This document shows positions 42,845 to 52,173 of a stretch of DNA of 64,000 nt, one piece after another. The position numbers and the translations under genes were made by a program. This DNA is from Methylopila capsulata (lineage in GTDB: Bacteria; Pseudomonadota; Alphaproteobacteria; Rhizobiales; Methylopilaceae), in NCBI RefSeq assembly GCF_016907975.1, contig NZ_JAFBCY010000002.1, forward strand, positions 682,001-746,000, given 5' to 3'. How positions within the stretch are numbered: the stretch's first letter is position 1; every line of letters starts with the position of its first letter. The notes beneath the pieces are model-generated. The model saw only the letters and a list, made by a program, of their open reading frames with translations, was not told where the DNA came from and searched no databases.

Positions 42845-43897
42845 TCAGGCCGCGACGGGCGCCACGCTTTGGCGGGGCCGGCGATCGATCCAGAACGCCT
42901 TCGGCCGGACGAACAGGAACGTCCCCCATCCCGTGCGCCTGACGGCCCATTCCAGGACGAGCGGAAGGATCACGCCTGCCGCGGTGACGATCGCCGAGAT
43001 CGTCCCGATGTCCGGAATGACGCCCAGCTTGAGCAGGATCACGCGGGTCGCCGCCATCGGCAGGAAGAACGCGAGGTAGATGACGATCGAGCGCTCGCCC
43101 GCATAGCGCAGAGGCTCGCCGGCGGCGGTTCCCGCGATCAGCGCAGCGACCGTGATGATCGCGCAGGCGCCCGCGACGCCAAGCGCGAGACTGACGCCGA
43201 TCCACTCGGAGACGCCGCCCAGGACTGCGGCGCCGTTCGCCAGCGCCCAGGCCAGGAGACCGCCCATGGCGAGCGCCCGGCGCGTCCGTGCGAACTCCGC
43301 GAAGCGGAAGATCAGGGGCGCGGCGTACCAGCCGAGCATCACATAGAACAGCCGGGCGCAGAACTCGTCCGGCACGGTCCAGCCGGTGTGGACCCGCAGG
43401 CTTTCGAGCAGGGCCGCGAAGGCCAGGACCAGAAGCGGCGGAACCCGGCGGACGAGCTTGGCGAAGACGAAGAAGATCGGCAGCAGGTAGATGAACCACA
43501 GCGTGCCGAAGGGGTCGACCAGCGACAGCGCGAACTGGTGCGCGACCGCGCCCAGGCCGTCGCTCAGCGCCAGCCCCGGCCATTTCACCGCGCCTTGGAT
43601 CAGCAGCCAGAGCAGGTAGAAATAGGCGAAATGCACGACCTTGCGGTCGATGTAGGTGCGCCAGTCCCGGTCGATCACCACGGCGAGGAACAGGCCGGAG
43701 ATCAGGAAGAAGTCCGGCATGCGGAAGGGCCGGGCGAAGGCCACCACATGGTGCATCCAGCCGACCTCGCCGGCCGCCTTCTCCACGCCGAGGGTCGAGT
43801 GCATCATCACCACGAGGACGATGCAGACGCCTTTCGCCACGTCGACCCAGTCGACCCGCGGGGCGCCGCCTTCAGCCCCGATCCCTGTTCCGCTCAT
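42845..43897 (-). CDS. Acyltransferase family 3 (OpgC/OafA-like) membrane protein
   Basis: A 350-residue integral membrane protein with about ten helices. The N-terminal block RVDWVDVAKGVCIVLVVMMHSTLG holds the family's conserved Asp and His (D-x-x-K-G and H), followed by PFRMPDFFLISGLFLA and GTLWFIYLLPIFFVF. Such enzymes move acetyl or succinyl groups onto periplasmic glucans, O-antigen or exopolysaccharide. The precise substrate cannot be read from sequence. It is alone on its strand, with a strong inverted repeat 73-104 bases upstream of the start. Confidence 0.88.
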   Translation of the reverse strand: MSGTGIGAEGGAPRVDWVDVAKGVCIVLVVMMHSTLGVEKAAGEVGWMHHVVAFARPFRMPDFFLISGLFLAVVIDRDWRTYIDRKVVHFAYFYLLWLLIQGAVKWPGLALSDGLGAVAHQFALSLVDPFGTLWFIYLLPIFFVFAKLVRRVPPLLVLAFAALLESLRVHTGWTVPDEFCARLFYVMLGWYAAPLIFRFAEFARTRRALAMGGLLAWALANGAAVLGGVSEWIGVSLALGVAGACAIITVAALIAGTAAGEPLRYAGERSIVIYLAFFLPMAATRVILLKLGVIPDIGTISAIVTAAGVILPLVLEWAVRRTGWGTFLFVRPKAFWIDRRPRQSVAPVAA

Positions 43898-43969
43898 GAC
43901 CGATCCTCACGGGGCCCTCCCGGGGCCCGCCGCGCAGCATCCTGACGCAGAACATCTGAGGATCCATGA

Positions 43970-44001
43970 ACGGGAACGCATCCAAACGGACGCGTTCCCG
44001 T
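43970..44001. terminator. Ten-base inverted repeat between RND pump and acyltransferase
   Basis: ACGGGAACGC (43970-43979), 12 bases, GCGTTCCCGT (43992-44001). It lies 27 bases after the RND permease stop on the minus strand and upstream of the acyltransferase start. It may terminate the pump transcript or serve as a regulator site for the next gene; no T-run is present. Confidence 0.45.
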
Positions 44002-44027
44002 AACCCGACGTTAACCCCGCCGCGCGC

Positions 44028-47000
44028 TCAGGCCGGCCGCGGGGGCGCGTCGTGCGGCGCTTCATGCGCCGGGTCGCCGCCGCCGGAGGGCTTGGCGCCG
44101 TCCGCCTTGGGCTTTCCGCCGCGGAAGCGATCCACCATCAGGCGGATCGCGACGTAGAACACCGGCGTCAGGAACAGGCCGAGGATCGTGACGCCGACCA
44201 TGCCCGCGAGCACCGCCGTGCCGATGGCTTGGCGCAGCTCCGCCGCCGCGCCGGTCGCGAAGGCCAGCGGCACCACGCCGAGCGAGAAGGCGAGCGACGT
44301 CATGATGATCGGCCGCAGACGGTCGCGGCACGCGTCGACCGCCGCCTGGATCACGCTTTCGCCCTCGTCCTCGCGCTGCCGGGCGAACTCCACGATCAGG
44401 ATCGCGTTCTTCGCCGCGAGACCGATCAGCACGATGAAGCCGATCTGGGTGAGGATGTTGTTATCCGACCCCCGCGCCGCCACGCCGAGCAGCGCCGCGA
44501 GCAGCGACAGCGGTGTGATCAGAATGATCGCGAGCGGCAGCGCCCAGCTCTCGTACTGCGCGGCGAGGAACAGGAAGACGAACAGGATGGCGAGGGCGAA
44601 CACGAAGACCGCGGTGTTGCCGGCGAGTTTCTCCTGATAGGCGAGGTCGACCCATTCGAACGCGGCCCCGGGGGGCAGCGTCTCCGCCGTGAGCTTCTCC
44701 ATCAGCGCGATGGCCTCGCCCGTGGAGACGCCCGGCGCCGCGTCGCCCTGGATCGAGATCGCGTTGTAGATGTTCTCGCGCTCGACTGTGTAGGGACCCG
44801 TCTGGTTGCGCTCCGTCACCAGCGTCCCGAGCGGCACCAGCGCGCCGTTCGAGGACCGGACCTTGAACTGGTAGACGTCCGCCAGCCGCACCCGGAATGC
44901 CGCGTCAGCCTGCGCGTTGACCTGGAAGGTGCGCCCCAGCGCCGTGAAGTCGTTCACATAGGCGGTGCCCAGGAGCGTCTGCAGCGCTTCGAAGATGTTC
45001 TGGATCGGGACGTTGAGCTGCTGAGCCTTGACGCGGTCGATGTCGAGATAGACCTGCGGCGCGCGGGTGTTGAAGGAGGTGAACACGCGGCTCAGCCGGC
45101 CGGACGCGTTGGCCTTCGCGATCAGCTCGTTCACGGAGCCTTCGAGCGCGACGAAGCCGATGTTCGTGCGATCCTGCACGTACATCTTGAAGCCGCCGCC
45201 GTTGCCGATGCCCCGCACGGTGGGCGGCAGAATGGCGAGCACGAAGGCTTCCTCGATCGCGAACAGGCGCTTCTGGGCTTCCGCCAGGATCGCCGGCGCG
45301 CGCTGGCTCGCGCCGTGCTTCGTTCGATCGGCGAACGAATCGAAGATGATGAAGCTCGTCGCGGCGTTCGAGGCGGCCGAGAAGGTCGCGCCCGAGAAGC
45401 CGGCGATGGTCACCGCGTTCTTCACGCCCGGGACCTGGCGGACGATCTCCGCGGCGCGACGCGCCACCTCGTCGGTGCGCTGGAGGTTCGCGCCCTCCGG
45501 CAGCTGCGCGATCAGGATCGCGTAGCCCTGGTCGGCCTGCGGGATGAAGCCGCGGGAGACGCTCGAGAACATGTAGATCGCGCCGCCGATCAGCACGACA
45601 TAGATCATCAGGAAGATCGCCCTGTGACGGACCATCCAGCCCACGGAGCGGCTGTAGCCGTGCGCGCCGCGATCGAAGTTGCGGTTGAACAGGTCCGCCG
45701 CCTTCTGGCCGAGATTGCGCCGCCCCCCATGCGCGTGCGGCTTGAGCAGAATGGCGCAGAGCGCGGGCGAGAGCGTCAGCGAGACGAGCGCCGAGAGAAC
45801 GGTCGAAGCGGCGATCGTCAGCGCGAACTGCTGGTAGAAGATGCCGGAGATGCCGGGGATGAACGCCGTCGGCACGAACACCGCGCACAGCACCAGCGCG
45901 ATCGCGATGACGGCGGTGCCGACCTCGTCCATCGTGGCGTGGGCCGCCTCGCGCGGCGTCTTGCCCATGGCGATGTTGCGTTCGACGTTCTCCACCACGA
46001 CGATGGCGTCGTCGACGACGATGCCGATCGCGAGGATCAGGCCGAACAGCGTCAGCATGTTCAGCGAGAAGCCGAACGCCGACATGACCGCGAAAGTCGC
46101 CACCAGCGACACCGGGATCGCGACCACCGGGATGATCGCGGCGCGCCACGACTGCAGGAAGATGAACACGACCAGCACGACGAGCGCGACCGCCTCGTAG
46201 ATGGTGTGCTCGACCGCCTCGATCGACTCGTTGATGAACTCGGTCGGATTGTACTCGATCCGGTACTCGAGCCCGGGCGGGAAGGCGCCCTTCAGCGTCT
46301 CCATCGCGGACTTGATCTGCTCCGCGGCGTCGGTGGCGTTGGTGCCGGGGCGCTGGAAGATGCCCATGCCCACCGTGGGATCGGCGCCGAGGTAGGAGTT
46401 CGACGAGTACTGGCGCGCCGCGAGCTCCACGCGCGCCACGTCGCCCACCCGCAGCAGACGGCCGTCGTCCGTGGCGCGGACGATGATCTGCTTGAACTGT
46501 TCAGGGGTCTGGAAGCGCCCCTGAGTCGTGACGGTGATCTGCTGCGCCGTGCCGGCGGGCGAAGGCGGGGCGCCCAGCGAACCGCCTGACACCTGCACGT
46601 TCTGCGCCGTGATCGCCGAGACCACGTCGCCGGCGGCGAGGCCATAGGCCGCGAGCCGGTTGGGGTCGAGCCAGACGCGCAGGGACAGCTCCCGCTCGCC
46701 GAAGATCCGGATGTCGCCGACGCCTTCGATGCGCTTCAGCGCGTCGATCACGTTCACCGACGCGTAGTTCGACATGTAGACGGTGTCGAGCGACTTGTTC
46801 GGCGAGATCAGGTTGACGACCATCAGGAAGTCCGACGACCGCTTGTTCACCTGCACGCCGTTGCGGCGCACCGCCTCCGGTAGGCGCGGATCCGCCTGGC
46901 TGACGCGGTTCTGCACCTGGACCTGTGCGATGTCCTGGTCGGTTCCCGGCTGGAAGGTGACCGTCAGCTGAAGCTGGCCGTCGCCCGTCGCCAGGGAGTT

Positions 47001-47240
47001 CATGTAGATCATGCCCTCCACGCCGTTGATCTGCTGCTCCAGCGGGGCGGCGACGGTCTCGGCGATGGTCTCGGCGTTGGCGCCGGGATACTGCGCGGTG
47101 ACGCTGATTGTCGGCGGCGCGATCTCGGGATACTGCGCGATCGGCAGGCCGATCAGCGCGACGCCGCCCAGAATCATGAGGACGATGGAAACGACCGACG
47201 CGAAAATCGGCCGGTCGACGAAGAAATGTCCGATGCCCAT
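44028..47240 (-). CDS. RND efflux transporter, inner-membrane permease (AcrB/MexB type)
   Basis: A 1070-residue HAE1-family proton antiporter. The N-terminus FFVDRPIFASVVSIVLMILGGVALIGLPIAQYPEIAPPTI is diagnostic. The proton-relay Asp pair is in LILAIGIVVDDAIVVVENVERN of helix 4, and SRGFIPQADQGYAIL and GLAAKNAILIVEFA mark later helices. Two large periplasmic porter loops are present. It exports drugs, solvents or metabolites when joined to a periplasmic adaptor (next gene upstream, 11 bases away) and an outer-membrane channel. The channel gene is absent, so a shared TolC/OprM-type protein elsewhere is implied. No local repressor is seen. Confidence 0.97.
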   Translation of the reverse strand: MGIGHFFVDRPIFASVVSIVLMILGGVALIGLPIAQYPEIAPPTISVTAQYPGANAETIAETVAAPLEQQINGVEGMIYMNSLATGDGQLQLTVTFQPGTDQDIAQVQVQNRVSQADPRLPEAVRRNGVQVNKRSSDFLMVVNLISPNKSLDTVYMSNYASVNVIDALKRIEGVGDIRIFGERELSLRVWLDPNRLAAYGLAAGDVVSAITAQNVQVSGGSLGAPPSPAGTAQQITVTTQGRFQTPEQFKQIIVRATDDGRLLRVGDVARVELAARQYSSNSYLGADPTVGMGIFQRPGTNATDAAEQIKSAMETLKGAFPPGLEYRIEYNPTEFINESIEAVEHTIYEAVALVVLVVFIFLQSWRAAIIPVVAIPVSLVATFAVMSAFGFSLNMLTLFGLILAIGIVVDDAIVVVENVERNIAMGKTPREAAHATMDEVGTAVIAIALVLCAVFVPTAFIPGISGIFYQQFALTIAASTVLSALVSLTLSPALCAILLKPHAHGGRRNLGQKAADLFNRNFDRGAHGYSRSVGWMVRHRAIFLMIYVVLIGGAIYMFSSVSRGFIPQADQGYAILIAQLPEGANLQRTDEVARRAAEIVRQVPGVKNAVTIAGFSGATFSAASNAATSFIIFDSFADRTKHGASQRAPAILAEAQKRLFAIEEAFVLAILPPTVRGIGNGGGFKMYVQDRTNIGFVALEGSVNELIAKANASGRLSRVFTSFNTRAPQVYLDIDRVKAQQLNVPIQNIFEALQTLLGTAYVNDFTALGRTFQVNAQADAAFRVRLADVYQFKVRSSNGALVPLGTLVTERNQTGPYTVERENIYNAISIQGDAAPGVSTGEAIALMEKLTAETLPPGAAFEWVDLAYQEKLAGNTAVFVFALAILFVFLFLAAQYESWALPLAIILITPLSLLAALLGVAARGSDNNILTQIGFIVLIGLAAKNAILIVEFARQREDEGESVIQAAVDACRDRLRPIIMTSLAFSLGVVPLAFATGAAAELRQAIGTAVLAGMVGVTILGLFLTPVFYVAIRLMVDRFRGGKPKADGAKPSGGGDPAHEAPHDAPPRPA

Positions 47241-47251
47241 GGCGCGCGCCC

Positions 47252-48460
47252 TTACTTGGCTTCGCCGGGCTTCGCAGCGCCGTGTTGCCCCGGGGTCGTC
47301 TCGGGCTTGGTGGGATCCACCATCTCGGGCTTCACCTCCGCGCCGGGCCGCGCGCGCATCAGGCCGTTCACGATCACCTTGTCGTCGGGCGCGAGGCCGG
47401 ATTTGATCACGCGCAGCGCGCCGTTGAGCTGCCCGGGCTCCACGACCTTTGGAACCACCTTGTTGTCGGGCCCGACCGTCATCACGATCTTGCGGGTCTG
47501 GTCGGACAGGATGGCGTCGTCCGGCACGAGCAGGGCGTCGTATTCGGGGCTCGACGTCAGCTGGACCCGACCGAACACGCCGGGGGTCAGGAAGCGGTCC
47601 GCGTTCGGCACGGTCGCGCGCAGGCGCAAGGTGCCGGTCTGCTGGTCGAGCTGGTTGTCGGTAAAGTCGATGCGGCCGTCGATGTTGAACTCGGTCGAGT
47701 TCGGCAGCGCGATCTTCACTGGCGCGCCGTTCTCGTCCGGCTTCAGCGCGCCGGAGCGGATGAAGCCGATGTAGCGGAGGAAGCTCTGCTCATCGACGTC
47801 GAAGTAGAAATAGATCGGCTGGACGCCCACGATCGTGGTGAGCACCGTCGAGCTAGCGCCGGACGCGATGAGGTTGCCCTCGGTCACCAGCTTGCGGCCG
47901 ATTCGGCCGTCGATCGGCGAGCGGACGTCGGTCCATTCCAGATTGAGCCGGGCGGTGTCGGCCTGGGCGCGGGCGGACTGCAGGTTGGCCTGCGCCGCGG
48001 CGTAGGCCTGCTGGCGCTGCTGCGCGACCTGGTCGGTGATGTTGCCGGTGCGGATCAGGTCCTTGGCGCGGTCGACGTCGGACTTGGTGAGGTCCACGCT
48101 GCTCTGGGCGGTGATGATCGCCGCCTCGGCCTGGGCGAGCGACGCCGCGTAGGGCCGCGGGTCGATCTTGAAGAGCAGGTCGCCCTTCTTGACGTAGGAG
48201 CCGTCTTTGAACGCCACCTGCATCAGCTGGCCGCTGACCTGCGCCCGAACTTCGACCAGGCTGGACGCCTGGAACCGGCCGGTGAACTCGGCGGTGTCCG
48301 CCACGCGGCGCTGGACGGGCGTCGCCGCGGAGACGGGGAGCGGTCCGGGCGCGCCCTGGGCATGCGCGCCCCCGGACAGCGCGAGCAGCGCGGCGGCGGA
48401 CACGAACGCGAGGCGACGCCGGGCGAGAACCAAGCGCGAAAACGCGGCGATGCGGGACAT
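47252..48460 (-). CDS. RND efflux periplasmic adaptor (membrane fusion protein)
   Basis: A 402-residue adaptor. A signal peptide (residues about 15-34, ending GGAHAQGAP) precedes the lipoyl half-motif RVADTAEFTGRFQASSLVEVRAQVSGQLMQV, a long alpha-hairpin (PRPYAASLAQAEAAIITAQ to RAQADTARLNLEWTDV), the second lipoyl half (RSPIDGRIGRKLVTEGNLI) and a beta-barrel/membrane-proximal domain. There is no lipobox. It bridges the permease and an outer-membrane channel. ATG 48460 is chosen because the signal peptide begins there and AGGTGA lies upstream; longer in-frame starts would hide it. First gene of the pump operon, divergent from cysG. Confidence 0.95.
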   Translation of the reverse strand: MSRIAAFSRLVLARRRLAFVSAAALLALSGGAHAQGAPGPLPVSAATPVQRRVADTAEFTGRFQASSLVEVRAQVSGQLMQVAFKDGSYVKKGDLLFKIDPRPYAASLAQAEAAIITAQSSVDLTKSDVDRAKDLIRTGNITDQVAQQRQQAYAAAQANLQSARAQADTARLNLEWTDVRSPIDGRIGRKLVTEGNLIASGASSTVLTTIVGVQPIYFYFDVDEQSFLRYIGFIRSGALKPDENGAPVKIALPNSTEFNIDGRIDFTDNQLDQQTGTLRLRATVPNADRFLTPGVFGRVQLTSSPEYDALLVPDDAILSDQTRKIVMTVGPDNKVVPKVVEPGQLNGALRVIKSGLAPDDKVIVNGLMRARPGAEVKPEMVDPTKPETTPGQHGAAKPGEAK

Positions 48461-48611
48461 TGGGGTCACCTGCACGAAACAAGGAGATGACACGCGGCGG
48501 AGCGCGCCGCGCGTGCGTAAAAATCCGGACGTCCCCGACACGGTTCTTAGGATGCGGCGCGGCGAAGGGCAACCGGCGCGCGCTCTCAGAACCGAAACGT
48601 GACTTTGCTGC

Positions 48612-48716
48612 AACGCGTCAAACGCCGCGCATCTTTAATACATTCTAATTTTGTTATACATGACCATCTTGCTATTTTTGATGTGTAATACCATTGTGTG
48701 GACCTTCCTGGGAGCG
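48612..48716. promoter_or_regulatory. AT-rich divergent intergenic region (cysG and RND adaptor)
   Basis: The 268-base gap between the pump operon and cysG contains a conspicuously AT-rich stretch in an otherwise GC-rich window. A possible cysG promoter is TTGTTA (48651-48656), 16 bases, TATTTT (48673-48678). Regulator sites could not be assigned. No gene is seen. Confidence 0.3.
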
Positions 48717-48728
48717 CCCCGAGATCCG

Positions 48729-50147
48729 ATGCCGCGTCTGACCTCTTTTCCAGCCTTCGTCCGCGTCGCGGACCGCGTCGTCGCGATCGTCGGCGGCGGC
48801 CCCGCCGCGGCGGCGAAGGTGCGTCTGCTCGGCGAAACGCAGGCGCGCCTGCGCGTCGTCGCGGCGCATCCGGAGGATGAGCTGCGCGCCGACGTCGCCC
48901 GGCTCGGCGCGACGCTGATCGAAGAGCCGTTCGCGCCGCGTCATCTCGATGACGCCGTGCTGGTGTTCGCCGCGACAGAAGACGAGACCGCCGACACGGC
49001 GATCGCCGACGCCGCCCGCGCCGTCCGCATTCCGGTCAACGTGGTCGACCGGCCAGCGCTCTGCGACTTCACCACCCCCGCCCTCGTCAACCGCGCCCCG
49101 CTCGCGATCGCGATCGGCACCGAGGGCGCGGCGCCGGTGCTCGCCCGCCATGTGCGCGCGAAGATCGAAGCCATGCTTGCGCCCGATCTCGGCCGCCTCG
49201 TCGCCTTCGCCGACGGGCTGCGGGCGACGGTCGCGCAGATGCTGCCCGCGGGCGAGGCGCGACGCCGGTTCTGGGCGCGCGCCTTCGAGGGCGGCGTCGC
49301 GGCCCGCGCGCTGGCCGGCGATCTCGCCGGCGCCCGCGACGAGGCGCTGCGGGAGCTGTCCGCCGGCGCGGACGTCGCCGGTTACGTCTGGCTGATCGGC
49401 GCCGGGCCCGGCGCGACTGACCTGCTCACTCTGCGCGCACAGCGCGTTCTCCAGGAAGTCGACGTCATCGTTCACGACGCGCTGGTGCCGTCCGAGGTCA
49501 TCGCAATGGGCCGGCGCGACGCCGAGCGGATCTCCGTCGGCAAGCGCAAGGGTCATCACGAGGCGACCCAGGACGAAATCGAGACCATCCTGGTCCGCGA
49601 GGCCAAGGCCGGCCGCCGGGTCGCACGGCTGAAGAGCGGCGACCCGATGGTGTTCGGCCGTGTCGGCGAGGAGATGGCCGCGCTGACGCGGGCGGGCGTT
49701 CCGTTCGAGGTGGTGCCCGGCGTCACCGCGGCTTTCGCCGCGGCCGCCTCGGCCAAGGTTCCGCTGACATTGCGCGGCGTCGCCTCGAGCCTCGTCTTCG
49801 CCACCGGTCACGACCTCGACGGCCGCACGCTGCCGGACTGGTCGGGGCTCGCTCTTGGCGGCGCGACCGTCGCGGTCTACATGGGCCGCTCGGTCGCCGG
49901 AGCGGTCGCCGAACGGCTGATGGAGGCGGGCCTGTCAGGCCACACCCCCGTCGCCGCCGTGGAGAACGCCGCCCGTCCGGGCGAGCGCGTCTTTGCAGGC
50001 CGCCTCGCCGACCTGCCGGCCCTGGCCCACGAAGCCGACGCCGGCGCTCCCGTCCTGATTCTCATCGGAGAGGCGCTGGCGCAGGCCGACATCGGCGACG
50101 CCCGCCCCCTCGCCGCCGCGGCCGTCGGCACGACCGCCGCCGCCTGA
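48729..50147 (+). CDS. cysG: Siroheme synthase (uroporphyrinogen-III methyltransferase / precorrin-2 dehydrogenase and ferrochelatase)
   Basis: A 472-residue fusion. Residues 1 to about 205 are the CysG N-terminal NAD-dependent dehydrogenase/ferrochelatase (VVAIVGGGPAAAAKVRLLGETQARLRVVA and NVVDRPALCDFTTPALVNRAPLAIAIGTEGAAPVLA). Residues about 215-460 are the SAM-dependent methyltransferase with VWLIGAGPGATDLLTLRAQRVLQEVDVIVHDALV and RLKSGDPMVFGRVGEE. It makes siroheme, the cofactor of the sulfite reductase encoded two genes later. First gene of the sulfur-assimilation operon. An in-frame ATG upstream would add 26 residues of unlikely composition, so 48729 is preferred. Confidence 0.95.
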   Translation: MPRLTSFPAFVRVADRVVAIVGGGPAAAAKVRLLGETQARLRVVAAHPEDELRADVARLGATLIEEPFAPRHLDDAVLVFAATEDETADTAIADAARAVRIPVNVVDRPALCDFTTPALVNRAPLAIAIGTEGAAPVLARHVRAKIEAMLAPDLGRLVAFADGLRATVAQMLPAGEARRRFWARAFEGGVAARALAGDLAGARDEALRELSAGADVAGYVWLIGAGPGATDLLTLRAQRVLQEVDVIVHDALVPSEVIAMGRRDAERISVGKRKGHHEATQDEIETILVREAKAGRRVARLKSGDPMVFGRVGEEMAALTRAGVPFEVVPGVTAAFAAAASAKVPLTLRGVASSLVFATGHDLDGRTLPDWSGLALGGATVAVYMGRSVAGAVAERLMEAGLSGHTPVAAVENAARPGERVFAGRLADLPALAHEADAGAPVLILIGEALAQADIGDARPLAAAAVGTTAAA

Positions 50148-50163
50148 AGGTTCAAGCTCGAAC

Positions 50164-50499
50164 ATGTCCGCGCCCATTCAGAAGTCGGCCGCCAAGACCA
50201 AGGCCGCCACGCAGATCGTCACAGCGAACCGGCTGTCGGACGGGGTCGTCGTGTACCTCGCGCCCGACGGCGGCTGGATCGACCGCATTGACTCCGCGCT
50301 TGTGGCGGAGGGCGCCGACGCCCTGGCCGAGGCGGTCGCCGCGGGCAAGGCCGCCGAGGCCGCCCAGGAGGTGGTCGAGTCCTATCCGATCGACGTCACG
50401 CGCGACGGCGGCCGGCTGAAGCCGCTGCGTCTGCGCGAGGAAATCCGCGCCGTCGGCCCCACGGTCCGTCCGGACCTGCTTCGGCCGACCGGCGTCTGA
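50164..50499 (+). CDS. DUF2849 domain-containing protein
   Basis: A 111-residue protein of the family that almost always accompanies cysI-type sulfite reductase genes in alphaproteobacteria. Visible pattern: IVTANRLSDGVVVYLAPDGGWIDRIDSALVAEG, an Ala-rich helix, then VVESYPIDVTRDGGRLKPLRLREEIRAVGPTVRPDLLR. No cofactor motif is evident. Function is unproven; gene context suggests a link to sulfite reduction, perhaps as a small subunit or assembly factor. It is 16 bases after cysG and 12 bases before cysI. Confidence 0.93.
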   Translation: MSAPIQKSAAKTKAATQIVTANRLSDGVVVYLAPDGGWIDRIDSALVAEGADALAEAVAAGKAAEAAQEVVESYPIDVTRDGGRLKPLRLREEIRAVGPTVRPDLLRPTGV

Positions 50500-50511
50500 G
50501 GAGTTCGCCCC

Positions 50512-52173
50512 ATGTACCGCTATGACGAGTTCGACCACGGCTTCGTCGCCGCCCGCGTCGACCAGTTCCGCGATCAGGTCGCCCGCCGCCTGACCGGCGA
50601 GCTGACGGAAGACCAGTTCAAGCCGCTGCGGCTTATGAACGGCGTCTACCTGCAGCTCCACGCCTACATGCTGCGGATCGCGATCCCCTACGGCACGCTG
50701 TCGTCCAAGCAGCTCCGGATGCTGGGCCACATCGCCCGCACCTACGATCGCGGCTACGGCCACTTCACCACCCGCCAGAACCTGCAGTTCAACTGGCCGG
50801 CGCTGAAGGACATTCCGGCAGTGCTGGACGACCTCGCCAAGGTCGAGATGCACGCGCTGCAGACCAGCGGCAACTGCATCCGCAACGTCACCACCGACCA
50901 TTTCGCCGGCGCGGCCGCCGACGAGATAACGGATCCGCGCCCCTACGCCGAGATCCTGCGCCAGTGGTCGTCGATCCACCCGGAGTTCTCGTTCCTGCCG
51001 CGCAAGTTCAAGATCGCGGTGACGGGCGCGCCGAAGGATCGGGCCGCGATCCAGGTGCACGACATCGGGCTGGAGCTGAAGCGCGGGCCGGACGGCGGGA
51101 TCGGCTTCGCGGTCTACGTCGGCGGCGGCCAGGGCCGCACCCCGATGATCGCCCACAAGGTGCGCGACTATCTTGCCGAGGAGGACCTGCTCGCCTACGT
51201 CGAGGCGATCATGCGGGTCTACAACCTGCACGGGCGTCGCGACAACAAGTACAAGGCGCGCATCAAGATCCTGGTGCACGAGACCGGCGCGGAGGAGATC
51301 ACGCGCCAGATCGAGGCCGAGTTCGTCGAGGTCCGGAAGACCGAGCTGCTGCGTCTGCCGGACTCCGAGATCGAGCGCATCACGGCCTATTTCGCGCCGC
51401 CCGTGCTGGCGGAGAAGCCGGCGCGGTCGAGCGCCTTCGAGGCCGCCAAGGCCGACAGCGCGGCCTTCGCGGACTTCGCGACCTACAACGTCACGCCCCA
51501 CAAGGCGGCGGGCTACGGCGTCGTGACGATCTCGCTGAAGCCGATCGGCGGCATCCCGGGCGACGCGACCGACGTCCAGATGGAGGCGATCGCCGATCTC
51601 GCCGACGCCTACTCGCAGGGCGAGATCCGGGTCAGCCACGAACAGAACCTCGTGCTGCCCCACGTGGCGCTCGACGACATGCCGGCGCTCTACGCCAAGC
51701 TCGCCGAGCACGGCCTCGCGACCGGCAACGCCGGGCTCGTCACCGACATCATCGCCTGCCCCGGCCTCGACTACTGCGCGCTCGCCAACGCCCGCTCGAT
51801 CCCGCTGGCGCAGGATCTTTCGAACCGCTTCGGCTCGCCCGAACGGCAGAAGGAGATCGGCGAGCTCAAGATCAAGATCTCCGGCTGCATCAACGCCTGC
51901 GGCCACCACCACGTCGGCCACATCGGCCTGCTCGGCGTCGATCGGCGCGGCGAGGAGGTCTACCAGATCACCCTCGGCGGCTCCGGCGACGAGACCGCCT
52001 CGGTCGGCACTCTGGTCGGCCCCGGCTTCAAGACGGAAGAGGTCGTCGACGCGGTCGAGACCGTGGTCGACACCTATCTCAAGTTGCGTGAGGGCCCCGA
52101 TGAACCTTTCCTCGCGGCCGTCCGCAGGCTTGGCCAGCAGCCCTTCAAGGAAGCGCTCTATGGAACGGCCTAA
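50512..52173 (+). CDS. cysI: Assimilatory nitrite/sulfite reductase, siroheme hemoprotein
   Basis: A 553-residue protein with two ferredoxin-like half-domains and the coupled siroheme/[4Fe-4S] site: CPGLDYC near residue 420 and GCINACGHHHVGHIGLLG near residue 460 supply the four Cys (C-X5-C and C-X3-C). Siroheme contacts appear in RGYGHFTTRQNLQFNW and TSGNCIRNVTTDHFAGA. It reduces sulfite to sulfide with six electrons; the context with cysH and cysG favours sulfite over nitrite. An ATG at 52160, within its final codons, begins cysH. Confidence 0.93.
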   Translation: MYRYDEFDHGFVAARVDQFRDQVARRLTGELTEDQFKPLRLMNGVYLQLHAYMLRIAIPYGTLSSKQLRMLGHIARTYDRGYGHFTTRQNLQFNWPALKDIPAVLDDLAKVEMHALQTSGNCIRNVTTDHFAGAAADEITDPRPYAEILRQWSSIHPEFSFLPRKFKIAVTGAPKDRAAIQVHDIGLELKRGPDGGIGFAVYVGGGQGRTPMIAHKVRDYLAEEDLLAYVEAIMRVYNLHGRRDNKYKARIKILVHETGAEEITRQIEAEFVEVRKTELLRLPDSEIERITAYFAPPVLAEKPARSSAFEAAKADSAAFADFATYNVTPHKAAGYGVVTISLKPIGGIPGDATDVQMEAIADLADAYSQGEIRVSHEQNLVLPHVALDDMPALYAKLAEHGLATGNAGLVTDIIACPGLDYCALANARSIPLAQDLSNRFGSPERQKEIGELKIKISGCINACGHHHVGHIGLLGVDRRGEEVYQITLGGSGDETASVGTLVGPGFKTEEVVDAVETVVDTYLKLREGPDEPFLAAVRRLGQQPFKEALYGTA

